This document shows positions 1 through 8,706 of a DNA stretch of 64,000 nucleotides, piece after piece. The notes under the pieces are model-generated. The model was given only the letters and a program-made list of their open reading frames with translations, was not told where the DNA came from and made no database searches. Both the position numbers and the translations under genes were made by a program. The stretch spans positions 744,001-808,000 of the forward strand of contig JAIXWF010000013.1 in assembly GCA_027482185.1 (NCBI GenBank). Direction: 5' to 3'. How positions within the stretch are numbered: the first letter of the stretch is position 1; every line of letters begins with the position of its first letter. This stretch comes from Opitutaceae bacterium (GTDB lineage: Bacteria > Verrucomicrobiota > Verrucomicrobiia > Opitutales > Opitutaceae).

Positions 1-185
1 CGGCTACGCTGCGGACGGTGTTTCAGGTGACGCTGATTTTCCGCGGCGGGGCCGGCACGTTCACGGGGGTCGGGGTGGCGGCGGGAATGTTCCATCCCAT
101 GTGGCTGGCGGTGACGTTCACCGACCTGGGCCTGGTGGCGGCGCAGAGCTGGCTGTTGCGGAAAGGATTCGGACGCGATGCGTGA
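1..185 (+). CDS. C-terminal end of a membrane protein (partial)
   Basis: The frame is open from the window edge to TGA at 183-185 and gives about 60 residues of a hydrophobic, glycine-rich protein ending in GFGRDA. Two membrane-spanning stretches are likely, around FTGVGVAAGMFHPMWLAV and FTDLGLVAAQSWLL. The start lies outside the window. The end overlaps the next start codon by 8 bases, so the two are probably translationally coupled, and a role beside the cytochrome-containing fusion is likely. I do not recognise the family from this fragment. Confidence 0.6.
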   Translation, partial: ATLRTVFQVTLIFRGGAGTFTGVGVAAGMFHPMWLAVTFTDLGLVAAQSWLLRKGFGRDA

Positions 186-2052
186 GGCGGATCCGCAAGC
201 GTCGGTCGGTTCGTGGTGGAGTGCGGTCGCGGCCATCGCGGCGACGTACGTCTATTTTCTGATTTTTGCGGAGTTCGCGTTCATCGAATTGGCGCGCACG
301 GCGGCGCCGACGACGCCGGAACTGCGGCAACTCATGACCGGCCTCGGGGCCGGCGGCGTGGTGGGCGCGGCGGGGGCGGTGTGGTGGCTGCGGCGGATCG
401 AACGCCGTCGGCTGCTGGCGATCTGCTTCGGCGGCTGCGCGGCGGCGGCGGGGCTGGCGGCCGCGGTCGGCGCGAAAGCCGGCTACGCGGCGGCGGCGGC
501 GGCGGTGGGGTTGGCCCTCGGCGGACTGACCGTGACGCTGAGCACGTGCCTGCGGGCCGCGACGGCCGGGCGCGGCCTCGGGCTGGCGATCGGGCTCGGC
601 ACGGGCGCGGCGTACGCGTTGTGCAACGTGCCCGCGGTGTTTGCGGCGAGCCCGCGGGCGCAGACCCTCGGCGCGGCGGTCGTGGCTTTGGCGGCGATGG
701 TGCTGCCGCGCGGGCTGCGGACCGAAACGGCGCCGGCGACGGCGTCTCCGGATTCCGAGTACACCCGGGCCGGCACGATCCGTTGGGTCGCGGTGCTGCT
801 GGCGCTCGTGTGGATGGACTCGGCGGCATTCTACATCATCCAGCATGCGCCGGACCTGAAGTCGGCGACGTGGGCGGGGGCGACGGCGCTCTGGGGCAAC
901 GCCGGGATGCACCTCGGTGCGGCGGTGGCGGCGGGATGGTTGCTGGATCGAGGCGGCCGCGGGGCCTTGGCGGGCGCGGCCGTGGTCGCGTTGGCGTTGG
1001 CCTGCCTGACGCTGGGCGGGCATTTGCCGGGGACGGTGCCGGCGCGCTGGTTCTACACCGCGGGAGTTTCGTTTTATTCGGTGGTGCTGGTCGAGTATCC
1101 GGCGCGGCGGGCGCGGGCCGGATTGGCGGCGCTGGTGTTTGCGGTCGCGGGTTGGATCGGATCCGCGCTGGGCATCGGCATGGCGCAGGATCTGGCGCAG
1201 GTGCCGCCGGCGTTCGTGGCGATCGCGGTCGCGGCGGTGGCGGCGGCCTTGGGGTGGCGCGGGCGGGTGCGGCCCGCGGCGGCGGGGCTGGCGGCGGCGC
1301 TGCTGTTCGCCGGCGACAGCCGCGGGGCGGAGGCCGATCCGCTCGTCGCGCGGGGGCGCGAAGTCTACATCGCGGAGGGCTGCATCCATTGCCATTCGCA
1401 GTACGTGCGGCCGAAGGTCGCGGCGGACGTCGTGAACTGGGGGCCGGCGCCGACGTTTGCGGCCGGTACGGGCGGCTTGCCGCCGTTGCTGGGCAACCGG
1501 CGGCAGGGACCGGACCTGACCAACGTCGGCAACCGGCGTTCGCCCGAGTGGAACCGGCTCCATCTCATCACGCCGCGGGCCGTTTCCCCCGGATCGCGGA
1601 TGCCGGCCTACGCGCACCTGTTCCGCGAAGGCGACGGCCGCGGCGAGGCGTTGGTCGCCTACTTGGCCTCGCTGGGGGCGGAGACCCAGGCGGAGCGGCA
1701 GACGCAGATCGCCGCGTGGCGGCCGGCGGCGCGGGAAGCGCTGGCGGCGCCCGCGGCGGCGGCGTTGTTCCGGCAGCTTTGCGCGCCCTGCCACGGGCCG
1801 GACGGGCGCGGCGACGGGCCGGTCGCGGGGCGGCTCAGTCTGCGGCCCGGCGATTGGCGAACCGGGCCGTGGCGCCATGTGCCGGCCGGGGCGGAGCCGG
1901 AGCCGGTGCTCGCGCGGATCATCAAGTTCGGTCTGACCGGCCTGCCGATGGCGGGGCACGAGTATTTGCGCGACGCGGAGATCGTTGGGCTCGCGCGGCA
2001 CGTGCGGAGCCTGCATAACCCCGCTCCCGGCCAAGCCGGGACTGCGCGATGA
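178..2052 (+). CDS. Transporter-like membrane domain fused to CcoO-like di-haem cytochrome c
   Basis: The protein has 624 residues. Residues about 15-385 form some 12 hydrophobic, Ala/Gly-rich helices resembling a major-facilitator-type domain. Residues about 395-620 form a cytochrome c region with two haem sites: C402-x2-C405-H406 and C535-x2-C538-H539. The first lies in EGCIHCHSQYVRP and is followed by GPDLTNVG and a PGSRMPAY segment. This order is typical of CcoO/FixO, the mono-haem subunit of cbb3 oxidase. The second, LCAPCHGPDG, is an ordinary class I site. The haem domain should be periplasmic. ATG at 178 overlaps the upstream gene, and the stop overlaps the next gene (ATGA). A catalytic CcoN is not visible, so whether this feeds an oxidase or acts as a redox sensor or transport partner for the following two-component system is inference. 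Confidence 0.85.
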   Translation: MREADPQASVGSWWSAVAAIAATYVYFLIFAEFAFIELARTAAPTTPELRQLMTGLGAGGVVGAAGAVWWLRRIERRRLLAICFGGCAAAAGLAAAVGAKAGYAAAAAAVGLALGGLTVTLSTCLRAATAGRGLGLAIGLGTGAAYALCNVPAVFAASPRAQTLGAAVVALAAMVLPRGLRTETAPATASPDSEYTRAGTIRWVAVLLALVWMDSAAFYIIQHAPDLKSATWAGATALWGNAGMHLGAAVAAGWLLDRGGRGALAGAAVVALALACLTLGGHLPGTVPARWFYTAGVSFYSVVLVEYPARRARAGLAALVFAVAGWIGSALGIGMAQDLAQVPPAFVAIAVAAVAAALGWRGRVRPAAAGLAAALLFAGDSRGAEADPLVARGREVYIAEGCIHCHSQYVRPKVAADVVNWGPAPTFAAGTGGLPPLLGNRRQGPDLTNVGNRRSPEWNRLHLITPRAVSPGSRMPAYAHLFREGDGRGEALVAYLASLGAETQAERQTQIAAWRPAAREALAAPAAAALFRQLCAPCHGPDGRGDGPVAGRLSLRPGDWRTGPWRHVPAGAEPEPVLARIIKFGLTGLPMAGHEYLRDAEIVGLARHVRSLHNPAPGQAGTAR

Positions 2053-2717
2053 AAATTCTCCTCGTCGAAGACGAAAGCAAAGTGGGCCGCTTCGTGGAGC
2101 GGGCGCTGGCGGAGCTGGCCTACACCGTGCGGCACGTGACGACTTGCGCGGCGGCGCGGGACGCGCTCGCGGAGTCGCCCTACGACGCGATCGTGCTCGA
2201 TCTCGGGTTGCCGGACGGCGACGGCCTCGTGCTGCTGGCGGAGTGGCGGGCGAGCGGGTTCAACGAGCCGGTGCTGATCCTGAGCGCGCGCGACGCCGTG
2301 GGCGACCGGATCCGCGGGCTGAATCTCGGCGCCGACGACTATCTGCCGAAGCCCTTCAGCGTGGACGAACTGGTGGCGCGGCTGCGTTCGCTGCTGCGGC
2401 GGCAATCCTCCGGGCCGCGCGCGACGGTGCTCGAACACCGCGGCGTGAAACTCGATCTCCTGTCCCGGATCGCGACCTTCGAAGGCCGGGAAGTGGAGCT
2501 GACGAGCCGGGAATTCGCGCTGCTGGAATTGTTCCTGCAGCATTCGCGGCGGGTGCTGACCCGCACGATGATCGCGGAGAAAGTCTGGGATGCCTCGTAC
2601 GACCTCGAGACCAACCTGATCGACGTGTACGTGCGCCGGCTGCGGCAGAAGTTCGAGCGGCCCGGCGGCGAACCGTTCATCAAGACGATCCGCGGGACGG
2701 GCTACCAACTCGCGTGA
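2049..2717 (+). CDS. OmpR/PhoB-family response regulator
   Basis: The 222-residue protein has an N-terminal receiver and a C-terminal winged helix. Phospho-acceptor Asp51 lies in VLDLGLPDGDG, and the conserved Lys lies in DDYLPKPFS near residue 101. The DNA-binding half (about 125-222) contains ELTSREFALLELF and ends in IRGTGYQLA, as in CusR/CopR-type regulators. It starts inside the stop of the cytochrome fusion (ATGA) and its own stop overlaps the kinase start (GTGA), so all three are one operon. The CusR-like appearance suggests metal or redox control, but the signal is not shown by the sequence. Confidence 0.93.
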   Translation: MKILLVEDESKVGRFVERALAELAYTVRHVTTCAAARDALAESPYDAIVLDLGLPDGDGLVLLAEWRASGFNEPVLILSARDAVGDRIRGLNLGADDYLPKPFSVDELVARLRSLLRRQSSGPRATVLEHRGVKLDLLSRIATFEGREVELTSREFALLELFLQHSRRVLTRTMIAEKVWDASYDLETNLIDVYVRRLRQKFERPGGEPFIKTIRGTGYQLA

Positions 2718-4066
2718 GATCGTTCACGGTCAGGCTCACGCTGCGTTTCGCGCTGCTCGTCACGGCGACGACGGCCGCGGTGCTGATCGCGGGCGGCTTT
2801 GTGCTCGACCACCAGGTGAACCGGGGGCTCGACGCGCTGCACGAGATCGAGGCGAAGGAACTGTCCGAATTGCTCGGCGACGATGCCGGGCTCGAGCCGG
2901 CGGCGGTGGCGAAACGGATCGCGCACGACGCGGACGCGGACGCGGCGCTCTTCGTGATCCAGGTGTCGGATGCGTCCGGCCGCGTGCTGTTCCGTTCCGC
3001 CAATCTCGGCGAGACGATCTTGCCCGCGGGGGTCGCCTCGAATCCCAACGGCGCGCTGGCTTTGCCCAACATCGGCCGCGTGCACCTGAGCCGCTTCGAG
3101 CGGGGACCGTGGCGGCTGCAGATCGGCAGCCTGCTGGCGCCGGCGGAGCGCGTGATGCGGGACTACATGCGGATGACGGTGCCGCTGATGCTCGGGGTGG
3201 GCCTGCTGAGCGTGGCGCTGGGGTATGCGTTCAGCCGCGCGACGCTGCGGCCGCTGCGGGCGATCGCGGCGACGGCGAACCGGATCCGGGCGGACAACCT
3301 GAGCGAACGCATCCCGGGCGCGACCGGACGCGACGAATTGTCGGCGCTGACGTCGTTGCTCAACCAGATGTTCGACCGGCTGCAGGCTTCGTTCGACCAG
3401 GTGGGCCGGTTTGCGGCGGATGTCTCGCACGAGCTGAAGACGCCGCTCGCGTTGATCCGGCTGAACGCGGAGCGGCTGCGCGCGCGGGTCCAGACGGATC
3501 CCGAGGCCCAGGCTGCGGTCGCGGATATCCTCGAGGAAATCGCGCAGCTGCACCAGGTGATCGACCGCCTGCTGTTCCTCGCCAAAGCGGAAAGCGGCGC
3601 GCTCAACCTCGCGCTGAAGCGCACGGAGATCGCGGCCTTTGTGCGGGCGTTTGCGGAGGACGCCGCGGCCCTCGCGGAGGACCGCGGGGCGATGTTCGCG
3701 CTGCGGCAGAACGAGGCGGCGGACCTGAAAGCCGAACCCGACCTGCTGCGGCAACTGCTGCTCAATCTGATCGCCAACGCCGTCTCGGTCTCCCCGCCCG
3801 GCGGCTTGGTTTCATTGGTATCCGCGCCCGGTCCGGGCGGTTGGAACCTGGTGGTCGAGGACGAAGGGCCCGGTTTGCCGGAAGTCCAGCTGGGCCGGAT
3901 TTTCGAGCGGTTTGTCCGTTTCGAGAGCGCGGCCGGCCAGCGCGCGGGCACGGGCCTCGGCCTGGCAATCTGCAAGAGCATCGCCGAATTGCACCACGGC
4001 ACGATCCGCGCGGAAAACCGCAGCGACCGCAGCGGATTGCGGGTGACGGTGACGTTGCCGTGCTAG
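2714..4066 (+). CDS. Membrane sensor histidine kinase (HisKA/HATPase_c)
   Basis: The 450-residue kinase starts at GTG 2714, which overlaps the regulator stop and places the first helix (LRFALLVTATTAAVLIAGGF) at residues about 10-30. A short periplasmic sensor of about 125 residues follows, then a second helix near 155-180 and a HAMP-like linker. The HisKA box has phospho-acceptor His239 in ADVSHELKTPLALIRL. The ATPase domain shows the N box (LIANAVSVSP), G1 (VEDEGPGLP) and G2 (GTGLGLAICKSIAELHHG). It is the partner of the preceding regulator. The architecture matches CusS-type kinases with small periplasmic domains. Confidence 0.93.
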   Translation: MRSFTVRLTLRFALLVTATTAAVLIAGGFVLDHQVNRGLDALHEIEAKELSELLGDDAGLEPAAVAKRIAHDADADAALFVIQVSDASGRVLFRSANLGETILPAGVASNPNGALALPNIGRVHLSRFERGPWRLQIGSLLAPAERVMRDYMRMTVPLMLGVGLLSVALGYAFSRATLRPLRAIAATANRIRADNLSERIPGATGRDELSALTSLLNQMFDRLQASFDQVGRFAADVSHELKTPLALIRLNAERLRARVQTDPEAQAAVADILEEIAQLHQVIDRLLFLAKAESGALNLALKRTEIAAFVRAFAEDAAALAEDRGAMFALRQNEAADLKAEPDLLRQLLLNLIANAVSVSPPGGLVSLVSAPGPGGWNLVVEDEGPGLPEVQLGRIFERFVRFESAAGQRAGTGLGLAICKSIAELHHGTIRAENRSDRSGLRVTVTLPC

Positions 4067-4098
4067 CTGTGAGCCGTGAGCCGCCGCGGGGCGGCGGC

Positions 4099-4158
4099 GG
4101 TTGAAAGGTGAAAGTGCGAAGGATGAGACCGGAAACCGAAGACCGGAGACCGGAGTTG
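4099..4158. repeat. Word-like intergenic repeat (GACCGGAG type)
   Basis: The spacer after the kinase gene holds GTTGAAAGGTGAAAG followed by near-tandem GACCGGA words. The 18-base string GACCGGAGACCGGAGTTG at 4141-4158 recurs exactly at 8683-8700. The GTTGAAAG word recurs at 15240-15270. Confidence 0.6.
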
Positions 4159-4261
4159 CCGGCGATGAATACCGAGCGCTGAGGGGCGTTCCGCGCGTCG
4201 CAGGACGATGGCCCGACTGGGGCCTTGCACGGGTAGGGCGGATTGCCAGCTTGGGCGCGAC

Positions 4262-4744
4262 ATGAAACGCCTTCCCCTCGTTCTTGCCCTGCTTGCCGCG
4301 TGCCTCGGCGCGCCCGCCCTCCGTGCCCAGACCGCTCCGTCCTACGGCCCCGCGATCAACCTGGAGACCGCCCAGAAGGTTCTCGCTGCCGCCACGGCGG
4401 AAGCGAATAAGAACAATTGGAATGTCGTCATCGCGATCGTCGATCCGGCGGGCCACCCCGTGGTGCTGCAGCGGCTGGACGACACGCAGTTTGCGAGCGT
4501 CGAGGTGGCCTTGGCGAAGGCGAAGTCGGCCGCCGGGTTCCGGCGTTCGACGAAGGTGTTCGAGGATCTGGTCGCGGGCGGCGGCGCCGGTTCCCGGATC
4601 TTGGCCTTGCCGGGCGCCTTGCCGATCGAGGGCGGGCTGCCGATCACGGTCGGCGGCAAGATCGTCGGCGCGATCGGCGTCTCGGGGGTGACGAGCCAGC
4701 AGGACGGGCTCATTGCCGCGGCCGGGCTGGCGGCGCTGAAGTAA
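4262..4744 (+). CDS. Secreted GlcG/HbpS-family (DUF336) protein
   Basis: The protein has 160 residues. ATG 4262 is preferred over the upstream in-frame ATG because it begins a clean signal peptide (MKRLPLVLALLAACLGAPALRAQ). The mature part is a single GlcG/HbpS domain: NLETAQKVLAAATAEANK, then VVIAIVDPAGHPVVLQR, LAKAKSAAGF, and the C-terminal GGLPITVGGKIVGAIGVSG. HbpS-type members bind haem or related cofactors, and others act as uncharacterised stress or metabolic accessory proteins. The length is normal for the family. The gene stands alone between the two-component operon and the convergent sulfatase island. Confidence 0.88.
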   Translation: MKRLPLVLALLAACLGAPALRAQTAPSYGPAINLETAQKVLAAATAEANKNNWNVVIAIVDPAGHPVVLQRLDDTQFASVEVALAKAKSAAGFRRSTKVFEDLVAGGGAGSRILALPGALPIEGGLPITVGGKIVGAIGVSGVTSQQDGLIAAAGLAALK

Positions 4745-4762
4745 GGGCGGGGCGTTCCCGCT

Positions 4763-7018
4763 TCAATCGACGACCACGGGCGCGCGGACGAGCGCGGCCG
4801 TGTGCTTTTCCACGGCGGCGCGGAGTTGCGCGACGACTTCCGGATGTTCGGCGGCGACGTTGAAACGCTCGCCGGCGTCGTGGCCGAGATGGAAGAGCAG
4901 CGGCGGTTCGTGCGTCTCGGCCTTGGGGGCGCCGTAGCCGATGCGGGTCTTGAAATGCAGTTTCCATTCGCCGAGGCGCACGGCGAAGAGTTGTTCGCCG
5001 CGGTAATAGAAGAAGGGTTCCGGCGGGCGGCTGCGTTGGCGGAAGAGCACGGGCGCGAGGTCGCGGCCGTCGTAGACGCGGTCGGCCGGGAGCGCGCCGC
5101 CGGCGAGGGCGACAGCGGTCGGGAAGAGATCGAGCATGGTGGCGGGCTCGGAGCTGACGGCGGGGCCGATCTTGCCGGGCCACCAGGCGATCGCGGGCAC
5201 GCGCATGCCGCCTTCCCAGGTGCTGCCTTTGCCGTCGCGCAAACCGCCGGCGCTGCCGCCCTGCTGTTTTTGCGTGAGCCACGGGCCGTTGTCGGACGTG
5301 AAGATCACGAGCGTGCGCTCGGCGACGCCGGCGGCGCGCAGGGCGGCGACGACGGTGCCGACGCTGGCGTCGAGTTCCTCGACGGTGTCGCCGTAGCGGC
5401 CGCCGCGGCTTTTGCCCTTGAAGGCGGGCGAGGCGAAAAGCGGCACGTGCGGGAACGTGTGCGCGAGGTAGATGAAGAACGGCTTCGCCTTGTTCGCGGC
5501 GATGAAGGCGGCGGCTTCGGCGGCGTACCGCGCCGTCAACGTGGTCTGCTCGGCCGGGCGTTCGACGATCTCGCCGTTGCGGAGGAGGGGGACGTTCCAA
5601 CCGCCGGCGGGCGGGTCGGCGAGCGAGACGGCGCCCTTCGGCGTCGTGGGCAACGCGTCCATGTCGTTTGAATACGGCAGGCCGAAGCTGAGATCGAAGC
5701 CCTGGTCGTTGGGCCGCGAACCGGGGTTGAGGCCGAGGTGCCACTTGCCGATGTGGGCGGTGGCGTAGCCGCGGGCGCGCAGGGCCTCGGCGAGGGTGAT
5801 CTCGGCGTCGGGCAGGCCGCCCTTGGAATTGGGAAACAGGACGCGCCGGCTGTCGCTGGCCATGCCGTTGCGGACCGGGTAGCGGCCGGTGAGCAGGGCG
5901 GCGCGGCTCGGCGTGCAGACCTCGGCGGCGGAATAGAAATCGGTGAAACGCAGGCCCTCGGCGGCCAGGCGGTCGAGGTGCGGGGTGCGGATCGCGGGAT
6001 TGCCGTAACAGCCGAGGTCGCCGTAGCCGAGATCGTCGGCGAAGATCACGACGACATTGGGCGGCGCGGCGGGCCGGGCGGGCGACGTGCTGGGCAATTC
6101 GGATACGCCGTAGGCGAAGGCGCGGGCCGGGCTGCGGCCGAGCAGGTGGAGATCGAACCACTCGACCATGCGGGCTTCGTCTTCGGCGAACTCGTTCCAG
6201 CGCGCGTGCGTGGCGCCGCGGCGGACGACGAGTTCGCACTTGGCGCCGAGTTCGGCGGCGCGGGCCTGGAATTTCCGGGCCTGATGCAGCGGCACGACGT
6301 TGTCGGCGTCGCCGTGCACAATGAAGACCGGCGGTTGGTCGGCGCGGAGATGGTGGAACGGCGAGAGTGCGCGGCCGAGCCGGGCGCGGCCTTCCGGCGT
6401 GAGGGCGTCGGGGCCGAAGGCGGCGGTGAGCCAGGAGAGATCGCCGACGCCGACGGCGTGGTCGTTTTCCCCGTTCCAATCGAGGAAGTCGGTCGGCGGG
6501 TGGAAGACGGCGGCGGCCTGCACGGCGCTGGAGACGCGGTCGACGGGGTCGTTGGCGGCGGGGTTGCCCGGGCCGCCGCGGGTGGCGACGGTGAGACTCA
6601 GGTGGCCGCCGGCGCTGCTGCCCGTGATGCCGATCTTGGCCGGATCGATGCCGTAGGCCGCGGCGTTGGCGCGGATGAAACGCACGGCGCGCAGGAGATC
6701 GCGGGAGATTTCCTCGACGTGGAACCGCGGCTGCGTGCCGTGGGCGACGACGAAGGTCGTGTAACCGGCGGCCGGCCAGGGACCGGCGCCTTGGTTGAGG
6801 TTGCTGGAACGCCAGGCGCCGCTGACGACGCGGATGACGGCGGCGCCGTTGGGGCGCGCCGGTTTGACGACGTCGAGGGTGAGGGCGACGCCGTCGTGCT
6901 TCGCGTAGACGACATCGCGGATGCGCTGGGATCCGGCGGGATCGTTCTGGGCGCGCAGCGGAGCGGCGGCACAGGCGAGCAAACAAAGGAACGCGAAGGG
7001 GCGGAGCGGGAAGGCCAT
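4763..7018 (-). CDS. Fusion of alpha/beta-hydrolase (esterase) and arylsulfatase
   Basis: The secreted protein has 751 residues and two catalytic domains. After a signal peptide ending near residue 23, residues about 30-300 form a BD-FAE/esterase-type alpha/beta-hydrolase with nucleophile Ser135 in GSSAGG, an HGDADNVVPL acid region and a likely catalytic His in GATHARW. Residues about 318-745 form a sulfatase: NVVVIFADDLGYGDLGCYG metal-binding start, formylglycine motif with Cys368 in CTPSRAALLTGR, GKWHLG, and TSDNGPW. The Cys would need conversion by an external sulfatase-maturating enzyme. The pairing suggests removal of acyl and sulfate groups from the same glycan. No frameshift is seen at the junction, so the fusion looks real. 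It is the first of a run of minus-strand degradative genes. Confidence 0.93.
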   Translation of the reverse strand: MAFPLRPFAFLCLLACAAAPLRAQNDPAGSQRIRDVVYAKHDGVALTLDVVKPARPNGAAVIRVVSGAWRSSNLNQGAGPWPAAGYTTFVVAHGTQPRFHVEEISRDLLRAVRFIRANAAAYGIDPAKIGITGSSAGGHLSLTVATRGGPGNPAANDPVDRVSSAVQAAAVFHPPTDFLDWNGENDHAVGVGDLSWLTAAFGPDALTPEGRARLGRALSPFHHLRADQPPVFIVHGDADNVVPLHQARKFQARAAELGAKCELVVRRGATHARWNEFAEDEARMVEWFDLHLLGRSPARAFAYGVSELPSTSPARPAAPPNVVVIFADDLGYGDLGCYGNPAIRTPHLDRLAAEGLRFTDFYSAAEVCTPSRAALLTGRYPVRNGMASDSRRVLFPNSKGGLPDAEITLAEALRARGYATAHIGKWHLGLNPGSRPNDQGFDLSFGLPYSNDMDALPTTPKGAVSLADPPAGGWNVPLLRNGEIVERPAEQTTLTARYAAEAAAFIAANKAKPFFIYLAHTFPHVPLFASPAFKGKSRGGRYGDTVEELDASVGTVVAALRAAGVAERTLVIFTSDNGPWLTQKQQGGSAGGLRDGKGSTWEGGMRVPAIAWWPGKIGPAVSSEPATMLDLFPTAVALAGGALPADRVYDGRDLAPVLFRQRSRPPEPFFYYRGEQLFAVRLGEWKLHFKTRIGYGAPKAETHEPPLLFHLGHDAGERFNVAAEHPEVVAQLRAAVEKHTAALVRAPVVVD

Positions 7019-7053
7019 GGGATGCGTTTCGATTTGGGGGCTAGGGTTCGGTT

Positions 7054-7188
7054 TTTACCACGGAGGCACGGAGCGCACAGGGAGGAGATGGCGGAGACAA
7101 AGCAGGCGCGAGCAACCGAGGCTGCACCCAAATCGCGGAAGGCTGGGCCGTTTTGCGTCGGTGTTCTCCGGATCGGCTCGGTGGTTCA
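7054..7188. repeat. ACCACGGAGGCACGGAG-type intergenic repeat, two inverted arms
   Basis: The spacer between the fusion sulfatase and the PhoD-like gene holds ACCACGGAGGCACGGAG near 7057-7073. A degraded reverse-oriented counterpart (GTGTTCTCCGG then CGGTGGTTCA) lies near 7151-7185. The same word family appears in reverse orientation at 34562-34585. It is not coding, and no other function is visible. Confidence 0.5.
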
Positions 7189-7204
7189 GCGGGGTTCTAT
7201 TGGT

Positions 7205-8638
7205 TTAGCGGAGATGGGTGTGGCTGTGCACGGGGCGGCCGGCTTCGTCGCGCAGCGTGAGCACGGCCTGCGGGCGGCCGGCGGCGGAGCGGGCGACCTC
7301 GACGGTGAGGAAACCGCCGAGCGGGGCGGCGTCCGTGTACATCTGGCGGATACGCGCCTCGGGGTCGGTGGACTGCGGATCGCCGGGTGCGCGGCCGGTG
7401 CGAGCGTTTTCGTAAATGATCGAGCCGGCGGCCCATTCCTCGAAGCCGGTGGGATGGACGGAGCGGTATTTCCAATGCCGGTCGCCGGTGAGGATCAGCA
7501 ATCCGGACGGGTCGAAGTGCTCGGCCTTCAGCCATTCCAGGAATGCGGTGCCCTCGTGACGGAAGCCGCCGAGGTTGGTGTGATTGTCGCGTTTGCGGGC
7601 GTCGTCGGGGCCGACGAGCGGCGTGGGCGAGACGATGATCTTGAAGGCGGCGTCGCTGGCTTTGAGCGTGCGTTGAAGCCAAGCGCGTTGCTCGGCGCCC
7701 CAGATGGATTTGCCGGGACCGTCGGGCTCGCGGTTGGGGCTGCGGTAGTCGCGCCCCTCGAGGAACCAGAGTTGGAGATCGCGGCCGGCGCGCACGGTGC
7801 GGTAGGTCGGCGCGGCGGGCGTGGCCGGATCGATGAGCGGGACCTGTTCGCGAAAGGTGCGCTGGCCGAGGGCGGCGCCGGGCAGACGGGCGCCGAGGAG
7901 GTCGGCGTCGTCGTAGCGGAAATCGTGGTCGTCCTTGAGGTAGAACGCGGCGGAGGCGCCGTTGAGCCGGACGAGGCGGGCGAGGGCGCCCTGCTCGTGC
8001 CAACGTTGGCGGAGTTGGGGCAGTTCGAGGGCCTGGCTGTCGTCCGGGTGGTCGTAGTAGACGTTGTCGCCGTTGCTGATCCAGAAATCGGGTTTGAACT
8101 CGCGGACGGCGTCGAGGCCCGGGTAGCCGAGGGCGCGCTCGGCGGCGGGCATTTCGCGCTGCGGGCCCTTCTGCATGTGGCCGAAGAAACGCGCGTAGTG
8201 CATGCAGGTAAGCAGGACGAAACGCACGGGCGCGTTCGCTTCCGGCGCGGCCAAGGTCCGGAAGGTGGCGGCGGGGCCCGCGACGGCCGAGGCGCGCGCG
8301 GCGCCGTAGTGGGCGCGGTAGTGGTAAACCTGATGCGGCTGCAGTCCCGTGACTCGGGTTTGGACAATGAAGTCGTTTTCCGCGCGGGCATTTTGCCACG
8401 CCGTGAAGATCGGGCGGGAGAAATCGGCGGCAGCGGAAAGCTCGAAACGCACTTCGCCGGCGGCGCCGGGAACATCGCGGTCGACGGTGCCGGGCGTGGC
8501 GGTGAGGCGGGTCTGGAGGATGACGGCATCGGGCCGCGGTTCGCCGGCCAAGGTGCCTTGGGCGAGGAAGGGAGCGGCGGGGGCGAAGGGGACGGCGGCG
8601 AGCGCGAGGAGGGCGAGGAGGAAGGCGCGGAAGGGCAT
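7205..8638 (-). CDS. Secreted PhoD-like metallophosphatase
   Basis: The protein has 477 residues from the ATG at 8638, which begins a signal peptide (MPFRAFLLALLALAAVPFAPA); longer upstream reading is poor in such features. A Fn3-like N-terminal segment (about 30-130) precedes a PhoD phosphatase/phosphodiesterase core. The metal-binding motifs are LLTCMHYARFF, FWISNGDNVYYD, LKDDHDFRYDD and LILTGDRHW. Enzymes of this family hydrolyse phosphate mono- or diesters outside the cytoplasm using Fe/Ca. Lying among sulfatases, it may strip phosphoryl groups from the same polymers or scavenge phosphate. It is about 60 bases downstream of the next minus-strand sulfatase. Confidence 0.9.
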   Translation of the reverse strand: MPFRAFLLALLALAAVPFAPAAPFLAQGTLAGEPRPDAVILQTRLTATPGTVDRDVPGAAGEVRFELSAAADFSRPIFTAWQNARAENDFIVQTRVTGLQPHQVYHYRAHYGAARASAVAGPAATFRTLAAPEANAPVRFVLLTCMHYARFFGHMQKGPQREMPAAERALGYPGLDAVREFKPDFWISNGDNVYYDHPDDSQALELPQLRQRWHEQGALARLVRLNGASAAFYLKDDHDFRYDDADLLGARLPGAALGQRTFREQVPLIDPATPAAPTYRTVRAGRDLQLWFLEGRDYRSPNREPDGPGKSIWGAEQRAWLQRTLKASDAAFKIIVSPTPLVGPDDARKRDNHTNLGGFRHEGTAFLEWLKAEHFDPSGLLILTGDRHWKYRSVHPTGFEEWAAGSIIYENARTGRAPGDPQSTDPEARIRQMYTDAAPLGGFLTVEVARSAAGRPQAVLTLRDEAGRPVHSHTHLR

Positions 8639-8640
8639 GG

Positions 8641-8700
8641 GGAGAATTGCGGATCGCGGATTTTCTGAAACCGGAATTCGGAGACCGGAGACCGGAGTTG
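8641..8700. repeat. Intergenic repeat (GCGGATTT and GACCGGAG words)
   Basis: The spacer begins with AATTGCGGATCGCGGATTTT, whose words recur in inverted orientation at 30853-30888. It ends in the 18-base string GACCGGAGACCGGAGTTG (8683-8700), shared exactly with 4141-4158. Confidence 0.6.
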
Positions 8701-8706
8701 GGGGAA

